A DNA stretch of 35,091 nucleotides, taken from NCBI GenBank assembly GCA_004292695.1, contig RDXV01000034.1, forward strand, positions 1-35,091, in the 5' to 3' direction. Source of the stretch: Nostocales cyanobacterium (GTDB lineage: Bacteria; Cyanobacteriota; Cyanobacteriia; Cyanobacteriales; Nostocaceae). Below the pieces are notes generated by a model, which saw only the letters and a list, made by a program, of their open reading frames with translations, did not search any database and was not told the DNA's origin. Positions 21,658 through 30,629 of the stretch are shown one piece after another (positions within the stretch are counted from its first letter, which is position 1; the number at the start of each line of letters is the position of its first letter). Both the position numbers and the translations under genes were made by a program.

Positions 21658-23901
21658 ATGGAATCAATTATTATTACATCTGATAATGTTAACCTGACCA
21701 ATTGCGCTAAAGAACAAATTCACATCCCCGGTTCTATTCAGCCTCACGGTACTGTAATTGTTGTAGATCAAGAATCTTTTAATATTATACAGGCTAGTAC
21801 AAATGTAGATATTTTTTTTGCCCGCCCACACACCGATTTAATAAATACTCATTTAACAGAAATTCTAGATCAAACAATTATCCAAAAAATTCAAGATTGT
21901 TTAAATCAAGATTTTTCAGCTATTAATCCTCTCAGAATTAAGATTAATAATCAACATCTAAATTTAATTGTTCACGAAAATGACAACTTGGTGTTTTTAG
22001 AATTTGAACCAATTGATGAAAAATACAACAATGACTTTCTTTCATTTTACAACATGACCAAAAAAGTCATTGATCAAATGCAATCTAGTGGTAATTTACA
22101 AGAATTATCAGAAGTCATTGTTAAGAATATTCGGGAACTGACAAATTTTGATCGAGTCATGGTTTATCGTTTTGATGCAGATGCTTCAGGAGATGTCATT
22201 GCCGAAGCTAAACAAGAGGAATTAGAAAGTTTATATGGTTTGCGATATCCAGCTATAGATGTTCCTGACACTGCCAAAAAATTATATTCATTAAATTATA
22301 TTCGCCTCATTCCTGATATTGAATATCAACCAGTTCCCTTACCAAACCATCCTGAAAATAACCAACCTTTTGATCTTAGTTATTCTACCCTGAGAAGCGT
22401 TTCACCTTGTCATATTGAATATTTGGAAAATATGGGTGTCAGAGCTTCTATGTCAATTTCTCTAATTCATGAAAATAAACTATGGGGACTAATTGCTTGT
22501 CATCACTATAGCCCTAAATATTTACCCTATGAAGTCAGATCAGCTTGTGAATTTTTAGGTAAAGTTATGTCCTTAAACCTGATAGCGAAAGCAGATCAGG
22601 AAAACCTCAATTACAAAGTACAGATTAAAGAAAAACTATCTGAATTATTTGAAAAACTCTCACATACAGTAGATATATCAGAAAGTTTATACAATAATCT
22701 AGACTTATTACAATCCATAGTTAATGCCCAAGGATTAGCAATTTGTTTTGAGAATGAAATTCGGTTATTTGGTGTAACACCAGAATTAAATGATATTCAT
22801 AATTTAGTTAACTTTCTGAAAAGTCATCAATCTCATAACCTATATTTTACAGACAGATTACCAGAAATTTGTCCATCAGCAGTTAAGTTTCAATCTTTAG
22901 CCAGTGGCATCATTATTTTATATTTAAGTAGGGTAGAAAATTCTTACATTATTTGGTTTCGTCCAGAAGTTTCTCAAACCGTAAAATGGGCAGGAAATCC
23001 CCATAAAGAGGCAAAATTAGAAGCAGATGGAACACTGACTTTATCCCCTAGAAAATCCTTTGAACTCTGGAAACAAACTGTTACTGGTAGGTCTTTACCT
23101 TGGTTAAGCTATGAAATTCAACAAGTGATGGAATTTCGGAATCTTTTGATTGATATTATTTTCAAAAAATCCAATGAATTACTAGAATTAAACATTGAAC
23201 TAAAACGCAGTAATGATGAACTAGATTCCTTTGCTTATATCGCTTCCCATGATTTAAAAGAACCATTAAGAGGAATTTATAACTATTCTTACCTATTATT
23301 AGAAGATTATCAAGCAGCATTAGATGAAGACGGCAATCGGAAATTAAATACATTAATGACATTAACCAAAAGAATGGAAAAGTTAATAGATGTATTACTT
23401 TACTATTCTCGTTTAGGACGCAAAGAATTAATAATTGAAAATGTCAACATTGCAGAAATTGTTGCCAACGATATCAAAAATATTATTCAAGCCTCACAAA
23501 CAGAAAATATAGATATTCGTATCCCTAGAAAAATCCCTAATATAAAAGCTGATAAAATCCTAGTAGAAGAGGTATTTCTTAATTTAATTACCAACGCCAT
23601 AAAATATAATAATAAACCAGAGAAATGGGTTGAAATTAATTATTTACTAGATAGTAGCAAATCTTCACAACCAATCTTTTATGTGCGTGATAATGGGATT
23701 GGAATACAAGAACAACATCAAGAAATTGTATTTAGAATTTTTAAAAGGTTACATGGACAAAATAAATTTGGAGGTGGTACAGGAGCAGGTTTAACTATTG
23801 TTAAAAAAATTATTGAGCGTCACGGTGGTAAAATATGGATTGAATCAAACTATGGGGAAGGAACAACCTTTTACTTTACTTTAGGAGCAGAAGAAAAATA
23901 A
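21658..23901 (+). CDS. Phytochrome sensor histidine kinase with two candidate chromophore cysteines
   Basis: Domain order in the 747 residues: PAS_2 (about 10-115), GAF (about 130-305), PHY (about 320-505), HisKA and HATPase. The N-terminus reads NCAKEQIHIPGSIQPHG, with Cys16 at the biliverdin site of bacteriophytochromes. The GAF domain reads LRSVSPCHIEYL, with Cys251 at the phycocyanobilin site of Cph1, followed by His252. The PASDIP motif is PAIDVP, keeping the Asp. The PHY tongue has WFRPE and PRKSF. His531 in ASHDLKEPLRG is the phosphorylation site; NLITNAIKYN, DNGIGI and GTGAGLTI bind ATP. It is first in an operon with two receiver proteins. The upstream 290 bp are AT-rich with no clear promoter. 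Confidence 0.95.
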   Translation: MESIIITSDNVNLTNCAKEQIHIPGSIQPHGTVIVVDQESFNIIQASTNVDIFFARPHTDLINTHLTEILDQTIIQKIQDCLNQDFSAINPLRIKINNQHLNLIVHENDNLVFLEFEPIDEKYNNDFLSFYNMTKKVIDQMQSSGNLQELSEVIVKNIRELTNFDRVMVYRFDADASGDVIAEAKQEELESLYGLRYPAIDVPDTAKKLYSLNYIRLIPDIEYQPVPLPNHPENNQPFDLSYSTLRSVSPCHIEYLENMGVRASMSISLIHENKLWGLIACHHYSPKYLPYEVRSACEFLGKVMSLNLIAKADQENLNYKVQIKEKLSELFEKLSHTVDISESLYNNLDLLQSIVNAQGLAICFENEIRLFGVTPELNDIHNLVNFLKSHQSHNLYFTDRLPEICPSAVKFQSLASGIIILYLSRVENSYIIWFRPEVSQTVKWAGNPHKEAKLEADGTLTLSPRKSFELWKQTVTGRSLPWLSYEIQQVMEFRNLLIDIIFKKSNELLELNIELKRSNDELDSFAYIASHDLKEPLRGIYNYSYLLLEDYQAALDEDGNRKLNTLMTLTKRMEKLIDVLLYYSRLGRKELIIENVNIAEIVANDIKNIIQASQTENIDIRIPRKIPNIKADKILVEEVFLNLITNAIKYNNKPEKWVEINYLLDSSKSSQPIFYVRDNGIGIQEQHQEIVFRIFKRLHGQNKFGGGTGAGLTIVKKIIERHGGKIWIESNYGEGTTFYFTLGAEEK

Positions 23902-23903
23902 CA

Positions 23904-24410
23904 ATGTATGATGATAGTTACAATTCTTGGTATCCTGCATCAAACAATTCAGGTTCTAATAATTTGATGTTAATAATTGAAGATAGCGAATATGACTATG
24001 AAATGCTCATTAGAGAAGTTAAAAAAAGTCAAATAGAGTGTAAAACTCATCGTTGTGAAACAGGAGAAGAAGGATTAGATTATTTACAGAATCGCGGAGA
24101 ATACCAAGACAAACACAAGTTTATTAAACCATCATTAGTTTTATTAGACTTAAATCTTCCTGGTACTGACGGTAAAGAAATTCTAGCAAACATCAAATTA
24201 GATCCCGTCTTAAAATTAATTCCTGTAGTTGTGTTTAGCACTTCCACAAACTCCAAAGACATTGAATATTGTTATCAAAAAGGAGTAAATGCCTACATTG
24301 TTAAACCTATGAATATTCCCCTTTTTCAAGAATATATCAAAGTTTTACTGTTGCATTGGCTCAAGTTAAATACTACCTACATAGATACTTTTCCATCTTA
24401 CCCAGATTAA
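23904..24410 (+). CDS. Rcp1-like single-domain response regulator
   Basis: The 168-residue protein is a lone receiver domain of the Rcp1 type found beside cyanobacterial phytochromes. The acidic pair is in IIEDSEYD, the phosphoacceptor is Asp82 in LLDLNLPGTDG, the conserved Ser/Thr is in VVFSTSTNS, and the Lys is in YIVKPMN. The insert QNRGEYQDKHKFIKPSL before the aspartate strand is characteristic of this subfamily. The start lies 2 bp after the kinase stop codon, so translation is coupled. It probably receives phosphate from His531 of the kinase. There is no output domain; the phosphate may pass on to the hybrid kinase that follows. Confidence 0.93.
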   Translation: MYDDSYNSWYPASNNSGSNNLMLIIEDSEYDYEMLIREVKKSQIECKTHRCETGEEGLDYLQNRGEYQDKHKFIKPSLVLLDLNLPGTDGKEILANIKLDPVLKLIPVVVFSTSTNSKDIEYCYQKGVNAYIVKPMNIPLFQEYIKVLLLHWLKLNTTYIDTFPSYPD

Positions 24411-24415
24411 AAAAT

Positions 24416-26971
24416 ATGAACATTCATCCTCAAGATAATTTACAATCAACATACAAAGTTTTAATTGTAGAAGATTCCCTAGCAGATTTTGAACTATATC
24501 AGAGATTTTTACAAAAAGATGAACTTTATCGTTACACCATTCTGTATGCAGAAACAGCAGAAGAAGGATTAGAAATTTTTGTGAATGATAATCCTGATAT
24601 AGTATTAGTGGATTTTTCTCTACCTGATATGGATGGTATAGAATTAATTGCAGCCATGCAAAAGGTAGAAAAATCCAAAGAAATACCAATTATGATGATG
24701 ACAGGCCAGGGAAATGAAGCCATAGCACTGGCCGCAATGAAGAAAAATATTCAAGATTATTTAATTAAAGGTGAATTAAATTACCATAATTTTATTAATG
24801 CTATTTATCACATTATTACTATTGTCAATAGTCAAAATACTGCTCCTGAAAGTAAAAACATTAATCTTTTATTAGTTGACAATTCAGATGTAGATTTAGA
24901 AATATACACAAAATTTATTCACCAAGATAAAGACTTTATCTTTAATATTCAAACAGCAACCACAGCAAAAGATGCGTTATTTTTACTTAAAAACCATAAA
25001 TTTGATATCTTAATTACTGACTATCTGCTACCAGATATGAATGGAATAGATATGATTGATATTTATAATAAATCCTCTAATTCAGAATCAACTTGTATAA
25101 TTCTGATGACAGGAAATGGTAACGAACAACTGGTAGTACAAGCCATGAAAAAAGGTGTTTCTGATTACATTGTTAAGCAAAATATGACAGGAGAAAAATT
25201 ATGTAATTTAGTGAAAGATAATTTCTATAAACATCGTTTATCTACCCAAGTCAAGAAAATCCAATATCAAAAAACATTACTAGCTAAAATTAGTGATAAT
25301 ATTCGCAGTTCTTTAGATTTACAAAAAGTGATAGAATCATCAGTGATCGAAGTTAAAAGATACTTTAACGCTGATCGAGTAGTAATTTATAAATTAGATG
25401 AATCAGGTAATGGAAAAGTATTGGGAGAAGCTGTCAATCATCCATTTACAAAACTCATAAATTTAGATATTACAGATACATTTTTCCAAAATTATCAAAA
25501 TATTCAAGAATATGTTAACAACTGCCGTAAACAAGTAGTGAGTGATGTTAAAAAAGTTAAAATATCTCCTTGTCATCGGCAATTATTAGAACAATTTCAA
25601 GTTAAATCTGTAGCTGCAATTCCCCTAATTATTAGTAATTTATCTAATACTATGTGGGGATTATTAATAGTTCATTTTTGTCAAATCCCCCATATCTGGG
25701 AACAACACGAAATTAGCTTTTTAACAGAAATAGCGGGACAAATTTCTATAGCAATTCAACAAAGTTTATTATTTGAAGAATTGAAAATAGAAAGAGATCG
25801 TGCTAATGCAGCAACTCAGGCTAAAAGTATGTTTTTAGCTAATATGAGTCATGAAATTAGAACACCAATGAATGGTATTTTAGGTATGGCTGAAATTTTA
25901 GCTCTCAGTAATTTAAGTCCAGAACAAAGAGATTATATACAAACAATTCAATCTAGTGCTAAAAATCTACTCAACATAATTAATGACATTTTAGATTTAT
26001 CCAAACTAGAATCAGGAAACATAAAACTGGAAAAATCAGAATTTTTTCTGCAAAATATGATTGCAGAAATTATCAAAATATTTTGCATATCTCTAACACA
26101 AAAAGATTTACAACTTGATATAGATATAGCCCCAGATATACCAGATAAATATTTAGGTGATCCTCACAGATTAAGACAAATTTTAGTAAATTTACTAGGT
26201 AATGCTGTTAAATTTACTTCCCAAGGAAAAATTAAAATTACTATTCACAAATATCAGACTCAAGACAAAATGAAATCTAAGGAAATAGAACTATATTTTA
26301 GTATAGAAGATTCAGGTATCGGTATTTCTAAAGAAGATCAAAAAAATCTATTTCAACCATTTTCCCAAGTTGAAAATACCACAACTCGTAATTTCGCAGG
26401 TACAGGTTTAGGTTTATCTATTTGCAAAAAATTAGTAGAATTAATGGCAGGTAAAATAGGGGTTAATAGTACACTTCATTGTGGTTCAAATTTTTGGTTT
26501 ACCGCTAAATTAGAATTTGTAGATGAAGTTAACGATACATTATCTGTAATATCTTCGATTTCGCAACAGGAAAATAATGATCATCAATCTGTACTAATTA
26601 AATCAGAAAAAATCCTTGTTGCTGAAGATAATAAAGTAAATCAAAAAGTAATCAGTAATCAGTTAAAGAGAATTGGTTATGAATGCGATATTGTAGATAA
26701 TGGTCAAGCAGTTATAGACAAACTGCAAGAAAAATCATATCATTTAATTCTCATGGATTGTCAAATGCCAATTTTAGATGGATATGATGCAACTTATCAA
26801 ATTCGTCATCAAGAAATAACTAAAAATTTAATTATTATTGGTTTGAGTGCTTTTGCGATGAAAGATGATAAACAAAAATGTCTTGATGCAGGAATGAATG
26901 ATTATCTATCAAAACCATGCAGCATTCCCGAACTAGAAAAAATGATTCAAAAATGGCTACATTCTCAATAA
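24416..26971 (+). CDS. Hybrid histidine kinase with three receiver domains and a GAF domain
   Basis: With the start at 24416 (5 bp after the previous stop; an earlier in-frame ATG at 24356 would overlap the regulator) the protein has 851 residues. Order: receiver 1 (Asp66 in VLVDFSLPDMDG), receiver 2 (Asp202 in LITDYLLPDMNG), GAF (about 290-450), HisKA with His479 in MSHEIRTPMNG, HATPase (NLLGNAVKFTSQG, EDSGIGIS, GTGLGLSI), and C-terminal receiver 3 (Asp781 in LMDCQMPILDGYDA, then the SKPCS lysine). The GAF domain has SPCHRQLLEQF and resembles phytochrome-family GAFs, but whether it binds a bilin is unclear. The protein is soluble. It is probably the downstream node of the light pathway; no output gene is in the window. 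Confidence 0.92.
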   Translation: MNIHPQDNLQSTYKVLIVEDSLADFELYQRFLQKDELYRYTILYAETAEEGLEIFVNDNPDIVLVDFSLPDMDGIELIAAMQKVEKSKEIPIMMMTGQGNEAIALAAMKKNIQDYLIKGELNYHNFINAIYHIITIVNSQNTAPESKNINLLLVDNSDVDLEIYTKFIHQDKDFIFNIQTATTAKDALFLLKNHKFDILITDYLLPDMNGIDMIDIYNKSSNSESTCIILMTGNGNEQLVVQAMKKGVSDYIVKQNMTGEKLCNLVKDNFYKHRLSTQVKKIQYQKTLLAKISDNIRSSLDLQKVIESSVIEVKRYFNADRVVIYKLDESGNGKVLGEAVNHPFTKLINLDITDTFFQNYQNIQEYVNNCRKQVVSDVKKVKISPCHRQLLEQFQVKSVAAIPLIISNLSNTMWGLLIVHFCQIPHIWEQHEISFLTEIAGQISIAIQQSLLFEELKIERDRANAATQAKSMFLANMSHEIRTPMNGILGMAEILALSNLSPEQRDYIQTIQSSAKNLLNIINDILDLSKLESGNIKLEKSEFFLQNMIAEIIKIFCISLTQKDLQLDIDIAPDIPDKYLGDPHRLRQILVNLLGNAVKFTSQGKIKITIHKYQTQDKMKSKEIELYFSIEDSGIGISKEDQKNLFQPFSQVENTTTRNFAGTGLGLSICKKLVELMAGKIGVNSTLHCGSNFWFTAKLEFVDEVNDTLSVISSISQQENNDHQSVLIKSEKILVAEDNKVNQKVISNQLKRIGYECDIVDNGQAVIDKLQEKSYHLILMDCQMPILDGYDATYQIRHQEITKNLIIIGLSAFAMKDDKQKCLDAGMNDYLSKPCSIPELEKMIQKWLHSQ

Positions 26972-27000
26972 TTCTCCACTGAACTTTGATCACAATTGCT

Positions 27001-27043
27001 CCTATTACCTCTCCTGTTCAGAAAATATTATGGAGAGGTAGGA
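27001..27043. terminator. Stem-loop between convergent genes
   Basis: ACCTCTCC at 27007-27014 pairs with GGAGAGGT at 27032-27039, and CCTA/TAGG may extend the stem around a small bulge. It lies between the hybrid kinase (stop 26971) and the convergent prenyl synthase (stop 27096). No T tract is seen, so the role as a two-way terminator is inferred from position. Confidence 0.4.
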
Positions 27044-27095
27044 ACAGTTGCAGAAGACAATTTACAATCAACTGGAATTGTCTAGCAAACATTCT

Positions 27096-28067
27096 TTAAT
27101 AAAGGCGACTTAATACATAATCAGTCATATTTATTAATGCTTGCCTTGATTCTGAGGGTGCTAAAGAATCAATATTTTCTCTTGCTACCTGAGCATGATG
27201 AGCAGCTAATTCTCTAGCTTTTTCTATACCTTGACTATCTGATATCAGATTCAAAGCTTGCTCTAAATCGCCTTCTTGGGCAAATTCTCTTTCAATCAAT
27301 ACTTCTAGATAAGGTTGTTCTTTGAGAGCAAATAACACTGGTGCTGTGAGATTACCACTTTTTAGATCCGATGCAGCGGGTTTTCCTAAAGTATCTGTAG
27401 AACCAGTGAAATCTAGAATATCATCTACTATTTGGAATGCCAAGCCAAGATGCTTACCATAGTTGTACAGGTTTTCAGCAGTTTCTGGGGAAACATCACT
27501 TAATAATCCAGCTGCTTTAGCACTATTAGCAATTAAGGATGCTGTTTTATAATAGCTTTTTTGCAGGTACGTTTCCGTAGAAAGATTGGTGTCAAACCGA
27601 TTTAGTCCTTGTTGAATCTCACCTGCGGCTAAATCCATAATCACTTCTGAAAGTAGTTTCACTACATCCAAATTGTCTAGATTTGCCAAATACCAGGAAG
27701 ATTGAGCAAAGAGAAAATCTCCAGCAAGTACAGCAATCCGATTTCCGAATAAGCTATGTACTGTGGGTACACCACGACGTACATTAGATTCATCTACTAC
27801 ATCATCATGGACTAAACTGGCAGTGTGAATCATTTCTGTAATCTCTGCCAATCGTCGGTGACGGGGTGTAATATCATTTTCTAGCATGGTAGCCCGCGAT
27901 ATCAGTAGCACTATGGCTGGCCTAATACGCTTTCCTCCTGCACCGAATAGGTGTTCTGCGGCTGCATAGAGGATGGGATGGCGATTACCAACTAGCTGTG
28001 TAAGGTTATCTGCTAATATTTGCAGGTCTGCTTCCACAGGAGTGAACAGGGAGGTAGCTGGGGTCAT
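27096..28067 (-). CDS. sds: Solanesyl (all-trans-polyprenyl) diphosphate synthase
   Basis: The 323-residue trans-prenyltransferase makes the long isoprenoid tail used for plastoquinone in cyanobacteria. Motifs: GGKRIRP (residues 44-50), the first Asp-rich motif DDVVD (88-92) with its upstream LVH, an RRG after it (VRRGVPTVHSLFG), GEIQQGLNRF, and the second Asp-rich motif FQIVDDILDF. The residues before the first motif (TEMIHTASLV) are of the long-chain type without bulky chain-stop aromatics, in line with C40-C45 products. The length is standard. The gene name follows the cyanobacterial homologue; the exact chain length is not proven by sequence. It stands alone on the minus strand. Confidence 0.93.
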   Translation of the reverse strand: MTPATSLFTPVEADLQILADNLTQLVGNRHPILYAAAEHLFGAGGKRIRPAIVLLISRATMLENDITPRHRRLAEITEMIHTASLVHDDVVDESNVRRGVPTVHSLFGNRIAVLAGDFLFAQSSWYLANLDNLDVVKLLSEVIMDLAAGEIQQGLNRFDTNLSTETYLQKSYYKTASLIANSAKAAGLLSDVSPETAENLYNYGKHLGLAFQIVDDILDFTGSTDTLGKPAASDLKSGNLTAPVLFALKEQPYLEVLIEREFAQEGDLEQALNLISDSQGIEKARELAAHHAQVARENIDSLAPSESRQALINMTDYVLSRLY

Positions 28068-28192
28068 GGATGGGCGGACTCTGACTTTAGTTACGAAAGT
28101 TTACATATCCTTTACTCATTTTAAGATAAACCATAGCCAGCGCAAAATTTTCATCTAGATTCAGGCTAATCCGATTTTTCATTGAAAATAAA

Positions 28193-28220
28193 AACCACTC
28201 TTGATTGAGTGGCTTTTTTA
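28193..28220 (-). terminator. Two-way rho-independent terminator
   Basis: CCACTC-ttgatt-GAGTGG (28195-28212) is flanked by A5 on the left and T6 on the right. It therefore works as a terminator for the minus-strand gene ending at 28224 and in principle also on the plus strand. Confidence 0.8.
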
Positions 28221-28223
28221 CAA

Positions 28224-28604
28224 TTATTGATACATTTTTACTAACTCAGCAAACAGTAAATTACACACCTTACTCATCAGCTTTGCTTGTACGTGCTTTC
28301 CATTTAATAGTTTTTCACCACTGGCATTACTGTTAGCTTTGAGTAAGTCCATGTAATCAAGCAAGTTCTTGGTAATCTCATTTTCAGGAACATTACCAGT
28401 TTCAATCGCGGCTAAAACATATTGCCAGAGTGCAATTCTACAGATTGATGAACCACTGGCCTTTTCTACAGTCTTGTCTCCTGACTGTTCCAGTGTAGTT
28501 CCCATCCCCAAGCGCAACTTGAAAGTGTCACGACTTAGGTTGCGCTTAATCCGTTTAGTTTCACCTGCCGTCTTTTTTACCACTGTTTGACCCAGATTTC
28601 TCAC
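28224..28604 (-). CDS. Small basic protein of unknown function
   Basis: The 126-residue product begins with GTG. Its first half is basic (VVKKTAGETKRIKRNLSRDTF), the middle has SSICRIALWQYVLAAIETGN, and the C-terminal half is helical (ITKNLLDYMDLLKA, VQAKLMSKVCNLLFAELVKM). No signal, membrane helix or known motif is visible. The clean terminator right behind the stop codon supports a real gene. No clear Shine-Dalgarno is seen, and an internal start is possible. The region upstream (28605-28817) is AT-rich and shows no other gene. Confidence 0.55.
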   Translation of the reverse strand: MRNLGQTVVKKTAGETKRIKRNLSRDTFKLRLGMGTTLEQSGDKTVEKASGSSICRIALWQYVLAAIETGNVPENEITKNLLDYMDLLKANSNASGEKLLNGKHVQAKLMSKVCNLLFAELVKMYQ

Positions 28605-28835
28605 AAGAGTAAAAAATAATTGATGAAAAGCTACACCAAGTGAAATTTATTTGATACATGAAGCGCAGCGAGGATAAAAAATAAATATTACCGTACAAAT
28701 TCGATAATAAAAGTAAAAAGAATTATGTAATTTAGCACCAAAATACGGAGAAAAAATTATTTTTATTCGCTTTATTGGCACTCACCAAGAATATAACAAA
28801 ATAGATGCTACAATTATTTGAGGAGGGTTAATATT

Positions 28836-29132
28836 ATGAACTTGAAAACTATTAAAAATCAAACGGACTATCAACAAGCATTAAAAGAAATTGAACAGAT
28901 TTTTGATGCTGAACCTAATACACCACAATATGAAAAATTAGATGTTTTAACAACTTTAGTAGAAGTTTATGAACAAAAACATTATCCTATAGATCCTCCA
29001 TCTCCCATCGCCGCAATTTTATATTATTTAGAAAGTAGTAATCAGGGAATAGCTGATTTTATTGAAAATTTGAAACGTCACGGAGTAAGTGAGGAAATAA
29101 TTAATTTAGCCTTAAAGGAAATGACTAATTAA
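28836..29132 (+). CDS. HigA-like antitoxin N-terminal domain without the usual DNA-binding part
   Basis: The start at 28836 is set by GGAGGG 8 bp upstream; an ATG-like earlier start would swallow this site. The 98 residues read TIKNQTDYQQALKEIEQIF, then YEKLDVLTTLVEVYEQKHYP and PPSPIAAILYYLESSNQG. This is the N-terminal helical part of HigA-type antitoxin/transcriptional regulators, and the same plan is seen in the HigA at 33368. In full-length members an Xre-type helix-turn-helix follows; here the protein ends after IADFIENLKRHGVSEEIINL. No toxin gene is adjacent. It probably shares a transcript with the next gene, 7 bp on. It may be an orphan or a shortened regulator. Confidence 0.7.
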   Translation: MNLKTIKNQTDYQQALKEIEQIFDAEPNTPQYEKLDVLTTLVEVYEQKHYPIDPPSPIAAILYYLESSNQGIADFIENLKRHGVSEEIINLALKEMTN

Positions 29133-29139
29133 TGATCTT

Positions 29140-29652
29140 ATGTTAAACCTCACCAAAATTCAAACCCTAGCTCAAGAATACAGTCCTCAAGAACTTTTTG
29201 CAGCATTAGTATGGCAGCGTCGCTTTAATCAATTTGACGGGGAAGAAGTTATTCAGGATCTTATTCAAAATTCCCATTTATGGGCAAGTTTTATATTTAC
29301 AAAACCAATTTTTGCACCCGATGAACATGGTTTAAGTTTTGGTGGTTTGGTTGATACTTTATTAGCAATGGCTAATTATCGCCCCATGCCAGAATCAAGT
29401 ATGATTCATTTTATAGCTTATCCTGGGGATACTTTATACATTTTGACAGAGAATCAAGATACTATAGTTTCTCAACTTTTAGATTTGGGTAAAAAATGGC
29501 GTGCAGATTCAGTAGATATTACTGATGGTAATAATGAAGAGTATGGTTTTCGACTTCAACGTAGGTTGCGGATGCGATTAGAAGGGGGTTTAGAAGGTGA
29601 ATCTTTTTGGGAACAGCGAGATGGTGTAGTGATTGCTTATTGGTGGGATTAA
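29140..29652 (+). CDS. Protein of unknown function downstream of the HigA-like gene
   Basis: The 170-residue soluble protein has an N-terminal helical part (LTKIQTLAQEYSPQELFAAL, WQRRFNQFDGEEVIQDLIQN), a middle with ALVDTLL-like hydrophobic residues (GGLVDTLLAMANYRP), a strand pair (IHFIAYPGDTLYILTENQD) and an unusual end, RLRMRLEGGLEGESFWEQRDG then VVIAYWWD. I recognise no family or catalytic motif. The start codon is 7 bp after the preceding stop, so the two are likely one operon. Whether it is a toxin-like partner of the upstream antitoxin-like protein cannot be judged; it is longer than typical HigB or RelE toxins and shows no such motifs. Confidence 0.65.
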   Translation: MLNLTKIQTLAQEYSPQELFAALVWQRRFNQFDGEEVIQDLIQNSHLWASFIFTKPIFAPDEHGLSFGGLVDTLLAMANYRPMPESSMIHFIAYPGDTLYILTENQDTIVSQLLDLGKKWRADSVDITDGNNEEYGFRLQRRLRMRLEGGLEGESFWEQRDGVVIAYWWD

Positions 29653-29677
29653 ATCGTTATTCAAATATCATAAATTG

Positions 29678-29706
29678 AACGCAGATAAACGCAGATAAAC
29701 GCAGAT
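29678..29706. repeat. Three tandem 10-bp repeats
   Basis: The unit ACGCAGATAA occurs three times (the last partly) as part of GAACGCAGATAAACGCAG, a widely spread cyanobacterial intergenic repeat. It lies between two convergent genes. Confidence 0.65.
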
Positions 29707-29773
29707 TTTTGTAAAAATATCCTGTAAATCTCGTAATTCTGGATCTCCTGATTCTGACAAAATAACCATATCT

Positions 29774-30550
29774 TTAAACTGCAGCAATCGCACAAACCTG
29801 TAAACCTACAGGAGTGTTAATAATTATAGATTCTACACCAAAAACCTCAGCAATATTATCTGATGTTAACACATTTTCTGGTGTCCCAACTTCCCAAAGT
29901 TGCCCTTGTTTTAATAATGCAATTCTGGAACTATAACGAGCAGCTAAATTTAATTCATGTAACACTGTGACAATAGTTAGTTGTTGTTGAAGATTGAGAT
30001 TTTTGAGTAATTCTAATAACTGTAATTGATAATTGATATCTAAATAAGTAGTCGGTTCATCTAATAATAAAACCTTGGGTTCTTGTGCCAAAGCTAAAGC
30101 TAAAAAAGCCCGTTGTCTTTCACCTCCTGAGAGATTTTCTACCAGGCGATCGCCAAATTTTTCAAGTTGTGTTTTACTAATAGCAGATTCTACAATTTCC
30201 CGATCATTTCCTGTTAATTCCCATTGCCACCATTGTTGATGAGGAGTTCTACCCAAACTCACTAATTGACGCACAGTTAAACCAGCGGGAACAGGTTGTT
30301 GTTGAGGTAAAAGTGCCAATTTTTGGGCAACTAAATTAGGGGGTTGAGAATGAATAGCTTTACCATCAAGTAAAACCACACCATCTTGAGGTAAAAGAAT
30401 ACGACTAACTAACTTTAATAAAGTAGACTTACCCGAACCATTAGCACCAACTAAACTCAACCATTCACCTGTTTCTAAAGATAAATTTACCCCTTTAACA
30501 ATGGGTAAAACAGTATAACCACCAGAGAGATTTTCTAATTCTAAAGGCAT
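29774..30550 (-). CDS. ABC transporter ATP-binding protein, iron-siderophore/cobalamin importer type
   Basis: With Met at 30550 the protein has 258 residues; the frame stays open to 30571, but that extension only encodes part of a heptamer repeat. Walker A is GANGSGKST (35-43), the signature LSGGERQR, Walker B LLLDEPTTYLD and the switch His in VLHELN. The FecE/BtuD-type FLPQ variant LLPQQQPVPAGLTVRQLVSLG and RTPHQQWW are typical of importers for iron chelates or corrinoids. It would power the permease encoded 80 bp upstream on the same strand. Substrate is not readable from the sequence. Confidence 0.9.
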   Translation of the reverse strand: MPLELENLSGGYTVLPIVKGVNLSLETGEWLSLVGANGSGKSTLLKLVSRILLPQDGVVLLDGKAIHSQPPNLVAQKLALLPQQQPVPAGLTVRQLVSLGRTPHQQWWQWELTGNDREIVESAISKTQLEKFGDRLVENLSGGERQRAFLALALAQEPKVLLLDEPTTYLDINYQLQLLELLKNLNLQQQLTIVTVLHELNLAARYSSRIALLKQGQLWEVGTPENVLTSDNIAEVFGVESIIINTPVGLQVCAIAAV

Positions 30551-30558
30551 AATTAACA

Positions 30559-30594
30559 AGTCAAAAGTCAAAAGTCAAAAGTCAAAAGTCAAAA
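30559..30594. repeat. Heptamer repeat, five copies of AGTCAAA
   Basis: An exact 7-bp period (G at 30560, 30567, 30574, 30581, 30588) is seen between the permease and ATPase genes. This is a short tandemly repeated repetitive (STRR) sequence of filamentous cyanobacteria. A CTGTCACCTGTCACC repeat follows at about 30614-30628. Confidence 0.8.
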
Positions 30595-30629
30595 TTAAAG
30601 AAATTATCAACCCTGTCACCTGTCACCTT

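Noticed and set aside
28369-28590. 73-codon plus-strand open frame
   Set aside because: It is antisense to the 28224-28604 frame, which has the terminator at its end and a more protein-like composition.
30551-30571. N-terminal extension of the ABC ATPase to 30571
   Set aside because: The extra residues are encoded by the heptamer repeat, and the next Met gives the usual family start.
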